Shown here one piece after another: positions 1 to 6,843 of a stretch of DNA of 7,853 nucleotides. The DNA is from Alphaproteobacteria bacterium. GTDB taxonomy: Bacteria > Pseudomonadota > Alphaproteobacteria > Rhodospirillales > Rhodospirillaceae. Numbering within the stretch: position 1 is the first letter of the stretch; every line of letters starts with the position of its first letter. The notes beneath the pieces were generated by a model. The model worked only from the letters and a program-made list of their open reading frames with translations. It searched no databases and had not been told where the DNA came from. The stretch lies in the NCBI GenBank assembly GCA_003250275.1, contig QKGW01000163.1:1-7853 (forward strand). Direction: 5' to 3'. A program made the position numbers and the translations under genes.

Positions 1-434
1 CGGTCGCCGACGGTCTCGCCGGGCTTGGCGGTGAGCACGCGCATTCCCTGGCGCAGCAGGCACAGCCGCGAGACGCCGGGAATCTTGAGGCCGCGCCCGA
101 GCATCCAGAGCGCGCTTTCGCCGCCCGGCGAGACACGCCAGCGCAGGCCGTCGGCAAGGTCGTAGAAATCCGTGCCGGTGCACGGCACCAGGCTGGTCGA
201 CGGTGCGCCGACGCCGCGCAGGAATCCGAGCGTGTCGCGGTTGATCGAGAACAACAGGTGGGAGCCGTTGTCGATGGCGGTGCCGAAGCGCTGGTCGGGC
301 AGCGAGCGGCAGCGCCCGCCCGCGTGACCGGCGGCCTCGAATAGCCGCACCCGCCAGCCGGCGTCGGCCATCCGCCAAGCGGCGGCGAGACCCGCGAGGC
401 CCGCGCCGACGACGTTGCAGACCGGAGCGGCCAT
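1..434 (-). CDS. hpnE: Hydroxysqualene dehydroxylase HpnE, N-terminal part (runs off the window)
   Basis: HpnE is a flavin-dependent oxidoreductase that reduces hydroxysqualene to squalene, the last step of the HpnCDE route feeding hopanoid synthesis. Only about 144 N-terminal residues are visible; the family is usually about 420-450 residues, so roughly two thirds lies beyond base 1. The protein opens with a Rossmann FAD-binding motif (VVGAGLAGLAAAW, about residues 8-20), followed by an acidic strand end (LFEA) and the AGGRCRS segment. A DNGSHLLFS stretch follows, which resembles the DNGxHLLLG signature of HpnE and related amine oxidase/desaturase flavoproteins. The ATG is well supported: a GGAGGT Shine-Dalgarno sequence lies just upstream and overlaps the stop codon of the preceding squalene synthase gene, leaving a 4-bp gap. 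This implies one operon and probable translational coupling. A carotenoid desaturase-like enzyme is the alternative, but the neighbour makes HpnE much more likely. Confidence 0.9.
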   Translation of the reverse strand, partial: MAAPVCNVVGAGLAGLAAAWRMADAGWRVRLFEAAGHAGGRCRSLPDQRFGTAIDNGSHLLFSINRDTLGFLRGVGAPSTSLVPCTGTDFYDLADGLRWRVSPGGESALWMLGRGLKIPGVSRLCLLRQGMRVLTAKPGETVGD

Positions 435-438
435 CGCC

Positions 439-2175
439 CTACCTCCGCTTCGGCTGCGGCAGGCGCAGCAGGCAGAGCGCGCGGCGCAGCTTGCTCGGGC
501 GCGGCGGCGGCGGCAGGTCGGTCCAGCCGTTGCGTTCGATGCGATCGAGCACGTCGAGGTAGGCCGCCATCATCAGCCGCGCGGGCAGCAACGCGCGGGC
601 GTCCTCGGCGGTGAGAGCGTCGTGCGCGGCGGCGAAGTGGGCGCGGGCGCGGGCGGCGAGCTTGGCGCGGACGTCGGCGACGTTGCGGTTCGCGACGATC
701 TCGGCGGCGGAGCCGATCGGCACGCCGCATTCCTCAAGGCTTTCGCGCGGCAGGTAGCAGCGCCCGAGCTCCGCGTCCTCGGCGACGTCGCGGACGATGT
801 TGACGCATTGCAGCGCGTGGCCGAGGGCGAGGGCGAAGCGCCGCGCCGCGCCGCTTTCCGCGCCCATCAACGGCAGCGCGATAAGGCCGACGCTGACCGC
901 GACGCGGCGGCAGTAGAGCACGAAGGTTTCCTCGTCGGGCGCGACGATCGGGCCGTCCACGTCCATCCGCATTCCCGCGATCAGGGCGCGGCACTCGGCG
1001 AAATCGAGGCCGTAGCCCGCGTGCACGATGGCGAGCGCGCCGACGAGCAGCGGCGCGTCGTCGAGCGGCGCGTGCGCCTCGATCGCGTCGAGCCAGCCGC
1101 TCCAGGCGTCGAGCGCGGCGTGGCGGTCCGAAGCGGAGAGGCCGGGATCGTCGGCGATGTCGTCGAGCGTGCGGCAGAACGCGTAGAGGGTGCGCATCGC
1201 CTCGCGGCGCGGGCGCGGCAGGCAGGCGAGGCCGGTGCGGAACGACGACCCCGAGCGCCGCACCACCGCCTCGATTTCGAGCCGTTGCGCGGTCCCGAGC
1301 AGCCCCGGGCGCGGCGGACGGACGAGCGCGCGGACCGCGGCGGCAGCGGCGCGCACGCCGTCGAGGCGGGTCGGGCGGATGCGCCCGGCGAGCGGGTCGT
1401 CCGCCTTGAGGCGGCGCAGCAGCGCGTGCGCGAGCGAAAGGATCGCCGCCGCCTCGGCGCGCAGGCGCGGGCGGAGGAGCAGGCCGGGGAGGGCGTCGGC
1501 GTCGTCGAGCAGGCGGGCGGTGCGGGCGAGGGTCTTGTCGATGCAGGCGCGGAGTGCGGGCGAGCAGCGCGGGGCGTCGAGGTCGGCCGGATCGGCGCGG
1601 GTGCCGTCGGGCCACGCGAGCGGAATGTAGACGCGCGCGCGCATCCGCCGGTCCTCGCCGATGTCCTGCACGTGGTTGAGCACCTGGAGCGCGGCGCAGA
1701 GCGCGTCGGCGGCGGCGAGGGCGCGGCGCGATTCGCGGTGGAGATCGAGGAGGAAACGCCCGACCGGCGCGGCGGAGGCGCGGCAGTAGGCCATCAGGTC
1801 GTCCCAGGTCGGGGTGCCGCGGTTCTCGGCGTCGCGGCGAAACGCGGCGAGGAGGGTGCGCGCGTGCACGGTTTCGAGCTGGCGTTCGTTCAGCGCGGTG
1901 CGGAGCGCGGTGGCGGGCGCGGTGTCGACCGCGTCGCTCGCGACCGGCTCGCCGAGCAGCGCGGCGTCGAGCGCGGCGAGGGCGTCGAGCTTGGCCTCGG
2001 GCGGCAGGAACGGCGAATCGGCGATGTCGTCGGCGAAACGGGCGAAGCGGTAGAACGCCAGCACCGCGGCGCGGTCGCCGCGCGCGAGCAGCAGCGAGGC
2101 AACCGGAAAGTTCTCCGGGCGTTGCGCGCCCCCGACGGTGATTTCGTCGATGCGGGAAGGTATGATCGCGGTCAT
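439..2175 (-). CDS. hpnC-hpnD: Fused squalene synthase HpnC-HpnD (hydroxysqualene synthase + presqualene diphosphate synthase)
   Basis: A 578-residue protein with two complete trans-isoprenyl diphosphate synthase domains. Residues 1 to about 285 match HpnC, which converts presqualene diphosphate to hydroxysqualene: ENFPVASLLL at 21-30, the first aspartate-rich motif DDIAD at 49-53, YCRASAAPVGR at 130-140 and the second motif DIGED at 171-175. Residues from about 300 to 578 match HpnD, which condenses two farnesyl diphosphates to presqualene diphosphate: SSF at 310-312, YAFCRTLDDIAD at 331-342, GMRMDVDG at 401-408 and NIVRDVAED at 459-467, followed by a YLPRE segment. Both domains keep their metal/diphosphate-binding aspartates, so both are probably active. 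HpnC and HpnD are normally separate proteins of about 280-290 residues encoded by adjacent genes; here no stop separates them and the linker is only about 10-20 residues. The ATG has GGAG about 6 bases upstream and a good sigma-70-type promoter. hpnE follows after 4 bp. A sequencing-derived fusion cannot be excluded from this copy alone. Confidence 0.93.
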   Translation of the reverse strand: MTAIIPSRIDEITVGGAQRPENFPVASLLLARGDRAAVLAFYRFARFADDIADSPFLPPEAKLDALAALDAALLGEPVASDAVDTAPATALRTALNERQLETVHARTLLAAFRRDAENRGTPTWDDLMAYCRASAAPVGRFLLDLHRESRRALAAADALCAALQVLNHVQDIGEDRRMRARVYIPLAWPDGTRADPADLDAPRCSPALRACIDKTLARTARLLDDADALPGLLLRPRLRAEAAAILSLAHALLRRLKADDPLAGRIRPTRLDGVRAAAAAVRALVRPPRPGLLGTAQRLEIEAVVRRSGSSFRTGLACLPRPRREAMRTLYAFCRTLDDIADDPGLSASDRHAALDAWSGWLDAIEAHAPLDDAPLLVGALAIVHAGYGLDFAECRALIAGMRMDVDGPIVAPDEETFVLYCRRVAVSVGLIALPLMGAESGAARRFALALGHALQCVNIVRDVAEDAELGRCYLPRESLEECGVPIGSAAEIVANRNVADVRAKLAARARAHFAAAHDALTAEDARALLPARLMMAAYLDVLDRIERNGWTDLPPPPRPSKLRRALCLLRLPQPKRR

Positions 2176-2204
2176 GCGGTCTCCGGTGCGGCGCGAGGCC
2201 CATT

Positions 2205-2234
2205 ACTATAAGGGAATTCCTTCCCGCATCTCAA
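2205..2234 (-). promoter_or_regulatory. Sigma-70-type promoter for hpnC-hpnD-hpnE
   Basis: Read on the minus strand, TTGAGA (2234-2229, 5 of 6 matches to TTGACA) is followed after 18 bases by TATAGT (2210-2205, 5 of 6 matches to TATAAT). Transcription would begin near 2198, giving a leader of about 23 bases before the ATG at 2175. The spacer contains the palindrome GGAATTCC, a possible operator, though no regulator is identified. This AT-rich patch stands out in a very GC-rich region. Confidence 0.6.
2207..2212 (+). promoter_or_regulatory. Possible -10 element for the divergent plus-strand gene
   Basis: TATAAG matches the -10 consensus at 5 of 6 positions and lies about 40 bases before the ATG at 2251. 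No acceptable -35 hexamer is found 16-18 bases upstream, so this is tentative. It overlaps the -10 of the minus-strand promoter, so the two promoters could compete for polymerase. Confidence 0.28.
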
Positions 2235-2250
2235 ACACCGCAGAGGCCGG

Positions 2251-3012
2251 ATGTCGGAAGATCGGATCGCCGCGCTCGCGCGGCAAGACCGCGACCGCTT
2301 TATCGCTGCGATGCTCGCGCCCGAGGCGCGGCGCGCGGCGATGTTTGCAATCGTCGCGGCGAACCAGGAACTCGCGCGGGTGCGCGAGCAGGTCAACGAG
2401 GCGATGGCGGGGCTGATTCGCCTGCGCTGGTGGGCCGATGCGTTCGAGGCGGCGACGCCGGATGCGCCGTTGCCGCACGCGCTGCACGCGTTGCCGGAAT
2501 GGCCGGCGCTCAAGCCGCACCTGCTCGCGCTTGCCGAAGCGCGCGCCCGCGACATGGAGGATCCGCGCTTCGGCACCGCCGAGGCGGCGGAGGACTACGT
2601 CCGCGCCGTCACCGCGCCGCTCGCCGACGCCCTCGCCGTCGCGCTCGGCCGCGCCGATCTCGTCGGCCTTCCGGCGATCGCGGACGCGGCGTGTGCGCAC
2701 GGGCTCGTCGGGCTGATCCGCGCCACCGCGGTGCGCGCGCGCCAGGGCCGAAATCCCTGGGCCGCCGGTCTCGACGACGCCGACGCCCGCGCCGCGCTCG
2801 GCCGCGCCGTCGCCCTGCGCGCGGAAACGCTGCTCGACGGCTTGCCCCGCCTCCCGCGCGCGGCGTTTCCGCTGGTTGCGCCCGCGGCGCTCGCGCGGCA
2901 GCATCTTGCGCGGTTGCGGCGGACCGGCTACGAGATCCTCGATGCCCGCCTCGCCGCGCCCAGCCGGGTCACGCTCGGCTTCGTCGCGCGGCGCTGGTTC
3001 GGACGTCCGTAA
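2251..3012 (+). CDS. Squalene/phytoene synthase-fold protein lacking catalytic aspartates (NDUFAF6-like)
   Basis: A 253-residue protein of the squalene/phytoene synthase superfamily. The N-terminal stretch (HDRDRF-like RQDRDRF at 11-17, then AANQELARVREQVNE at 36-50 and GLIRLRWWADAFEA at 54-67) follows the pattern of mitochondrial NDUFAF6 and its alphaproteobacterial relatives. Where active enzymes carry DDxxD, this protein has NQELAR. Where they carry the second DxxxD, it has IRATAVRARQG (156-166). It is therefore unlikely to be a prenyl synthase. In mitochondria NDUFAF6 is needed for early complex I assembly; a similar role here is inference only. The length fits the family (about 250-290). 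The ATG has AGAGG four bases upstream. It is divergent from the hpnC-hpnD fusion, and the channel gene follows on the same strand after 72 bases. The family call is secure; the function is not. Confidence 0.82.
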   Translation: MSEDRIAALARQDRDRFIAAMLAPEARRAAMFAIVAANQELARVREQVNEAMAGLIRLRWWADAFEAATPDAPLPHALHALPEWPALKPHLLALAEARARDMEDPRFGTAEAAEDYVRAVTAPLADALAVALGRADLVGLPAIADAACAHGLVGLIRATAVRARQGRNPWAAGLDDADARAALGRAVALRAETLLDGLPRLPRAAFPLVAPAALARQHLARLRRTGYEILDARLAAPSRVTLGFVARRWFGRP

Positions 3013-3084
3013 CGCGTGCGGGGAACGATGCGCGGCCCCATGTGTTCTGGAAGCGCAGTTCACAGTTTCGGATTCAATCTCACC

Positions 3085-4899
3085 ATGTTCGTCTGTTTCC
3101 GCCGTTCGTTCCGCGTTCTCGCCGCCGCGCTGATCGCCGCGAGCCTGATCGCTCCGGCCGCGCTTGCCCAGCAGCTCACCCCCACGCAACCCCCGCAGGA
3201 AGAGGCGAAGCCGGTTACCGACGTGCTCGGCCGCACCACGCCGGAAGGGTTGGTGAAGGGGCTGGTGAAGGCGATGGCGGAACAGGACTACGCGCGCGCC
3301 GCGCAGTTCCTCGATCTCGGCAAGATCGCAAAGTCGCGCCGCGCCGCGCAGGGGCAGGAAATCGCGCAGGACCTCCAGCAGATCCTCGACCAGGGCGGCT
3401 GGATCGCGGCGGGACGCGAGCTCAGCAGCGATCCGGTGGGATCGCTCGACGACGGCCTGCCGCCCGAGCGCGAGCGCTTCGCCTCGGTGCGGACGCCGCA
3501 GGGCACCGTCGATCTCTACCTTCAGCGCACCAAGAACGACGACGGCGTCGACATCTGGCTGGTTTCCCAGACGAGCGTCGCGGCGATCCCCGATCTCGTC
3601 GGCAAGGTGAAGAGCGGCATCCTCGAACGCCTGATCCCCGAGAAGTTCAACGGTCCGAAGCTGTGGGGCGTGCCGGTGGCGCACTGGGGCGCGCTGCTCG
3701 CGTGGGCGGCGATCTCCTACATCGCCGCGAGCATCGTGCTGCTGAGCATCGGCGGGATGCTGCGCCGCTTGTGGCGCGCGCGCCCGGAATCGATCCGGAT
3801 GCGCATGGTCGAGGCGGCGATTCCGCCGCTGCGGATCAACGTCGCGGTGTGGCTGTTCGCGCTCGGCGGCATCTACCTCGGCGTCGCGGTGGTGGCGCGG
3901 CAGGTGTTCGGGGTGCTGGCGGAAGGCGTCGGCTGGCTCAGCGTCGGCTGGTTCCTGCTGCGCATCATCGATGCGATCGGCGCGGTGGTGATCGACAAGG
4001 TGATGAAGCGCGAGCGCGTCGAGGCGCTGTCGGCGATCCGCTTCTTCCGCCGCGTCGCAAAATTCCTGGTGGTCGCGGCGGTCGCGATCGTCATTCTCGA
4101 CGCCTTCGGCTTCAACGTTTCCGCCGGCCTCGCCGCCCTCGGCATCGGCGGTATCGCGATCGCCCTGGGCGCGCAGAAGACCATCGAGAACCTCGTCGGG
4201 AGCCTCACGCTGATCGCCGATCATCCGATCCGCGAGGGCGACTTCTGCATGGTCGGCGACAAGATGGGCATCATCGAGGATATCGGTATGCGCTCGACGC
4301 GCGTGCGCACCCTCGACCGCACCATCGTCAACATCCCCAACGGTCTGCTCTCGTCGATGCAGATCGAGAACTTCTCGGTCAAGGACAAGTTCTGGTTCCA
4401 CCCGACGCTCGGCCTGCGCTTCGAGACCACGCCCGACCAGATCCGCCTGCTCCTGATCGAGATCCGCGCGGCGCTTTACGCGCACCCGAAGATCGACCCG
4501 AGCATCGTCCGCGTGCGCTACACCGGCATCGGCGCGGACTGCCTCAACGTCGAGATCTTCACCTACCTGCTGGTCAAGGACATGAACGAGTTCCTCGAGG
4601 CGCAGGAGGAACTGCTGCTCAAGTTCATGGACATCGTCAACACCCACGGCGCGGGCTTCGCGTTCCCGTCGCAGACCATCTATCTCGCGCGCGACGACAA
4701 GCCGGATCCGGAAAAGATGCGCACCGCGACGGAAAAGATGGCCGCGTTGCGCGCCCTGCCGCCGGACGACCAGGCCGGCGAGGCGGAATCCCCCGAAAGC
4801 GGCACGAACTTCGAGGCGCGCTCGGAGGACGATTCCGACCACGAGGGGAAGGGCGGCGGCCTGCCGGCGCTGTTCCGCCGCTTCAGGTTGCGCTTCTGA
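3085..4899 (+). CDS. MscS-family mechanosensitive ion channel with periplasmic N-terminal domain
   Basis: A 604-residue inner-membrane channel that likely opens under membrane tension to release solutes on hypo-osmotic shock. A signal peptide is visible at 1-28 (basic n-region FRRSFR, hydrophobic core, cleavage after ALA). A periplasmic domain covers about 30-195, followed by hydrophobic helices at about 200-225, 250-274, 284-304 and 326-342. The pore helix and MscS core start at about 344: glycine/alanine-rich SAGLAALGIGGIAIALGAQ (346-364), then IENLVGSL and the beta domain with HPIREGDF (380-387), TRVRTLDR and VNIPNG (415-420). The cytoplasmic alpha/beta part runs to about 535, and an acidic, low-complexity tail ends in a basic RRFRLRF. 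MscS itself is about 290 residues, so this is one of the larger family members. The start is uncertain: ATG 3085 gives a textbook signal peptide but has no clear ribosome site, while an in-frame ATG at 3028 is preceded by GGGGA and would add 19 residues. Its 3' end overlaps trmFO. Confidence 0.88.
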   Translation: MFVCFRRSFRVLAAALIAASLIAPAALAQQLTPTQPPQEEAKPVTDVLGRTTPEGLVKGLVKAMAEQDYARAAQFLDLGKIAKSRRAAQGQEIAQDLQQILDQGGWIAAGRELSSDPVGSLDDGLPPERERFASVRTPQGTVDLYLQRTKNDDGVDIWLVSQTSVAAIPDLVGKVKSGILERLIPEKFNGPKLWGVPVAHWGALLAWAAISYIAASIVLLSIGGMLRRLWRARPESIRMRMVEAAIPPLRINVAVWLFALGGIYLGVAVVARQVFGVLAEGVGWLSVGWFLLRIIDAIGAVVIDKVMKRERVEALSAIRFFRRVAKFLVVAAVAIVILDAFGFNVSAGLAALGIGGIAIALGAQKTIENLVGSLTLIADHPIREGDFCMVGDKMGIIEDIGMRSTRVRTLDRTIVNIPNGLLSSMQIENFSVKDKFWFHPTLGLRFETTPDQIRLLLIEIRAALYAHPKIDPSIVRVRYTGIGADCLNVEIFTYLLVKDMNEFLEAQEELLLKFMDIVNTHGAGFAFPSQTIYLARDDKPDPEKMRTATEKMAALRALPPDDQAGEAESPESGTNFEARSEDDSDHEGKGGGLPALFRRFRLRF

Positions 4900-6247
4900 G
4901 CCAGGCTTCGAGGTCGGCGAGCGCTCGCGCCGCGTGAGCGCGCTTGCGGTCGCCGCCCTTGAGCCTGCGCGGCTTGCCGCCGGGCTTCTTCGGCTCGGCG
5001 AGCGGCAGGTCGGGGAAGAGGCCGAAGGTGACGTTCATCGGCTGATAGGTTTCGGCGTCCGCGCCGCCGGTGATGTGGTTGAGCATCGCGCCCATCGCGG
5101 TGGTCGGCGGCGGCGGCACGATCGCGCGCCCGAGCGCCTCGGCGGCGGCGAAACGCCCCGCCATCAGCCCCACCGACGCGCTCTCGACATAACCCTCGCA
5201 GCCGGTGATTTGCCCGGCGAAGCGCAGGTGCGGGCGCGATTTCAGGCGCAGGGTGGCGTCGAGCACCTTCGGGCCGTTGAGGAAGGTATTGCGGTGGATG
5301 CCGCCGAGACGCGCGAACTCGGCGTTCTCCAGCCCCGGAATGGTGCGGAAGATGCGGGTCTGCTCGCCGTGGCGCAGCTTGGTCTGGAAGCCGACCATGT
5401 TGTAGAGGGTGCCGAGCGCGTTGTCCTGGCGCAGCTGCACCACCGCGAACGGTTTCACTCCGGGGGTGTGCGGGTTGGTCAGCCCGACCGGCTTCATCGG
5501 CCCGAAGGCGAGGGTCATCTCGCCGCGCTCGGCCATCACCTCGACCGGCAGGCAGCCCTCGAAATAGGGGGTGTCCTTTTCCCACTCGTGGAATTCGACG
5601 TACTGCGCCGAGGTCAGCTCAGCGACGAAGGCGCGGTACTGCTCCTCGGTCATCGGGCAGTTGATGTAGTCCTTGCCGGTGCCCTTGTCCCAGCGCGACT
5701 GGAACCACGCCTTGGTGAAGTCGACGCTGTCCTTGGTGACGACCGGGGCGATCGCGTCGAAGAAGGAGAGCGCGTCGGCGCCGCTCGCCGCCTGGATCTC
5801 GGCGGAGAGCGCGGGCGAGGTGAGGGGGCCGGTGGCGACCACGGTGAGCCCTTCGGCGGGCAGCGCGGTGATCTCGCCGCGTTCGACGACGACGTTGGGG
5901 TGCGCCTCGATCGCCGCCTGCACCGCGGCGGAGAAATGCTCGCGGTCGACCGCGAGCGCGCCGCCCGCGGGCACGCGGTGGGCGTCGGCGCATTTCAGGA
6001 TCAGCGATCCGGCGCGGCGCATCTCCTCGTGCAGCAGGCCGACGGCGGAGGCCTCGGCGTCGTCGGAGCGCAGCGAGTTCGAGCACACCAGTTCGGCGAA
6101 ACCCGCGCCGGTGTGGGCCGGGGTGGCCACCAGCGGGCGCATTTCGTGCAGCACCACGCGCAGCCCGGCTTCGGCGAGCTGCCACGTCGCCTCGCTGCCG
6201 GCGAGGCCGGCGCCGATCACGTGGACGGTCGGGGTTTCGTTGGTCAT
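4883..6247 (-). CDS. trmFO: tRNA (uracil-54-C5)-methyltransferase TrmFO (methylenetetrahydrofolate/FAD-dependent)
   Basis: TrmFO makes ribothymidine at position 54 of the tRNA T-loop in the cytoplasm, taking the methylene carbon from 5,10-methylenetetrahydrofolate and reducing it with FADH2. The 454-residue length is typical. The FAD-binding motif IGAGLAGSEA is at 11-20. The signature AELVCSNSLRSD (51-62) contains Cys55, the conserved cysteine near the active site, and PYFEGCLPVEVMAERG (227-242) contains Cys232, the second conserved cysteine. FGPMKPVGL (248-256), IFRTIPGLENAEFARLGG, the asparagine-containing HRNTFLNGP and GYVESASVGLMAG (352-364) are all characteristic, and separate it from the related MnmG. 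ATG 6247 is the right start because GGAGGA lies eight bases before it; an in-frame TTG at 6262 would overlap that ribosome site. It is convergent with the channel gene, with a 17-bp overlap of the coding ends, and divergent from the rhodanese-like gene. Confidence 0.96.
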   Translation of the reverse strand: MTNETPTVHVIGAGLAGSEATWQLAEAGLRVVLHEMRPLVATPAHTGAGFAELVCSNSLRSDDAEASAVGLLHEEMRRAGSLILKCADAHRVPAGGALAVDREHFSAAVQAAIEAHPNVVVERGEITALPAEGLTVVATGPLTSPALSAEIQAASGADALSFFDAIAPVVTKDSVDFTKAWFQSRWDKGTGKDYINCPMTEEQYRAFVAELTSAQYVEFHEWEKDTPYFEGCLPVEVMAERGEMTLAFGPMKPVGLTNPHTPGVKPFAVVQLRQDNALGTLYNMVGFQTKLRHGEQTRIFRTIPGLENAEFARLGGIHRNTFLNGPKVLDATLRLKSRPHLRFAGQITGCEGYVESASVGLMAGRFAAAEALGRAIVPPPPTTAMGAMLNHITGGADAETYQPMNVTFGLFPDLPLAEPKKPGGKPRRLKGGDRKRAHAARALADLEAWLRSAT

Positions 6248-6274
6248 TGGGCGTTCCTCCAAAGGCGGAAGCTC

Positions 6275-6302
6275 AATTAAGCCGCGCGACGCCGCCTGTC
6301 CA
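6275..6302 (-). promoter_or_regulatory. Possible promoter for trmFO
   Basis: On the minus strand TGGACA (6302-6297, 5 of 6 matches to TTGACA) is followed after 16 bases by TTAATT (6280-6275), only a fair -10 element. It sits about 28 bases before the trmFO ATG in the 116-bp divergent region, and is the only AT-rich patch close to the gene. No convincing plus-strand promoter for the rhodanese-like gene was found in the same region. Confidence 0.33.
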
Positions 6303-6363
6303 GACTTGCTTCATTCCGGATGCTAAGGTACTTCAAAGGCCGATAGGCTGTCGGGAGGTTCGA

Positions 6364-6843
6364 GTGGACGACGCGTTGATCGACAAGATTATCCATTCCG
6401 TGCAGTTCTGGGTCGCCGGCGGCGCGCTCGGCGTTGCGATCTGGGCGGCGTGGTACGCCCGCCGGCGCGACAGCTGGAAGGGCCGGATTCTCACGCCCGC
6501 GCAGGTGCAGGAGCTGATCTCCCAGGGCGACGACCCGCTGATCTGGGACGTGCGCAAGCCGTCCGTCCGCAAGCGCGATCCGCACACCATGCAGGGCGCG
6601 CTGGTGATGCCGCTCGAACGCATCCCGGAGACGCTGCGGCAGAAATCCGGGAACGCGCGCTTCCAGGAATTGCGCACCGCCGAGATCGTGGTTTTCGACG
6701 ATGCTCTTGATCGCGCGACCCTCGCAGCCAAGTTGTTGCAGGCGGAAGGGATGCGCAACGTCGCGCTGATGTCGGGCGGTCTCAAGGCCTGGCGTGCAGC
6801 GGGCCTGCCGACCCAGGAATTGCAGCAGGAGGATCCGTCTTGA
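6364..6843 (+). CDS. Membrane-anchored rhodanese-like protein without catalytic cysteine
   Basis: A 159-residue protein with one N-terminal hydrophobic helix (about 13-31, VQFWVAGGALGVAIWAAWY) followed by basic residues (RRR). The helix should anchor it in the inner membrane with the rest in the cytoplasm. Residues about 43-150 resemble a rhodanese domain: the entry strand DPLIWDVRKP (57-66), the GALVMPLERIPE segment (78-89), the active-loop strand EIVVFDDALDR (107-117) and the closing signature GGLKAWRAAGLP (138-149). The loop position that normally holds the sulfur-accepting cysteine is aspartate (Asp112), and the whole protein has no cysteine, so sulfurtransferase activity is not expected; a binding or scaffold role is inference. 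The GTG start is chosen because GGGAGG lies five bases upstream. The same frame is open further upstream to 6247, but without a ribosome site. Its stop overlaps the start of the next gene. Confidence 0.75.
   Translation: MDDALIDKIIHSVQFWVAGGALGVAIWAAWYARRRDSWKGRILTPAQVQELISQGDDPLIWDVRKPSVRKRDPHTMQGALVMPLERIPETLRQKSGNARFQELRTAEIVVFDDALDRATLAAKLLQAEGMRNVALMSGGLKAWRAAGLPTQELQQEDPS
6827..6833 (+). promoter_or_regulatory. Strong ribosome binding site deciding a TTG start
   Basis: AGGAGGA inside the end of the rhodanese-like gene is six bases before the TTG at 6840. This near-perfect site fixes the start of the downstream gene at an unusual TTG codon that shares bases with the upstream TGA (TTGA overlap), the arrangement expected for translational coupling. 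Confidence 0.75.

Noticed and set aside
415..2211. A 598-codon open frame on the plus strand opposite hpnC-hpnD
   Set aside because: Its translation is compositionally biased (Arg, Gly, Ala, Glu, Val) with no recognisable domain, whereas the opposite strand encodes clear HpnC and HpnD motifs. High GC content removes stops from the antisense frame.
2251..3012. Active phytoene or squalene synthase
   Set aside because: Both aspartate-rich motifs required for diphosphate ionisation are missing, and the sequence pattern fits the NDUFAF6-like branch instead.
3013..3084. Promoter or small gene between the NDUFAF6-like and channel genes
   Set aside because: TTCACA at 3059-3064 resembles a -35 element, but no -10 lies at the right distance and no hairpin or small frame of note was seen.
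2206..4842. An 878-codon minus-strand open frame across the NDUFAF6-like and channel genes
   Set aside because: It spans two well-supported plus-strand genes and the promoter region, and its product is rich in Arg, Asp, Ala and His with no domain pattern. It is a GC-driven shadow.
2430..4937. An 835-codon plus-strand frame crossing two real genes in another frame
   Set aside because: It runs through the stop of one gene and the start of the next with an arginine/proline-rich translation typical of an off-frame read.
6248..6262. TTG start of trmFO at 6262
   Set aside because: This start overlaps the GGAGGA ribosome site that correctly positions the ATG at 6247, and the extra residues precede the normal family N-terminus.
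4934..6280. A 448-codon plus-strand open frame opposite trmFO
   Set aside because: The minus strand carries all TrmFO motifs; the plus-strand product resembles no family and shows antisense composition.
6247..6363. Upstream extension of the rhodanese-like gene to 6247
   Set aside because: The extension lies in the divergent promoter region and lacks a ribosome site, while GTG 6364 has GGGAGG five bases upstream and directly precedes the membrane helix.
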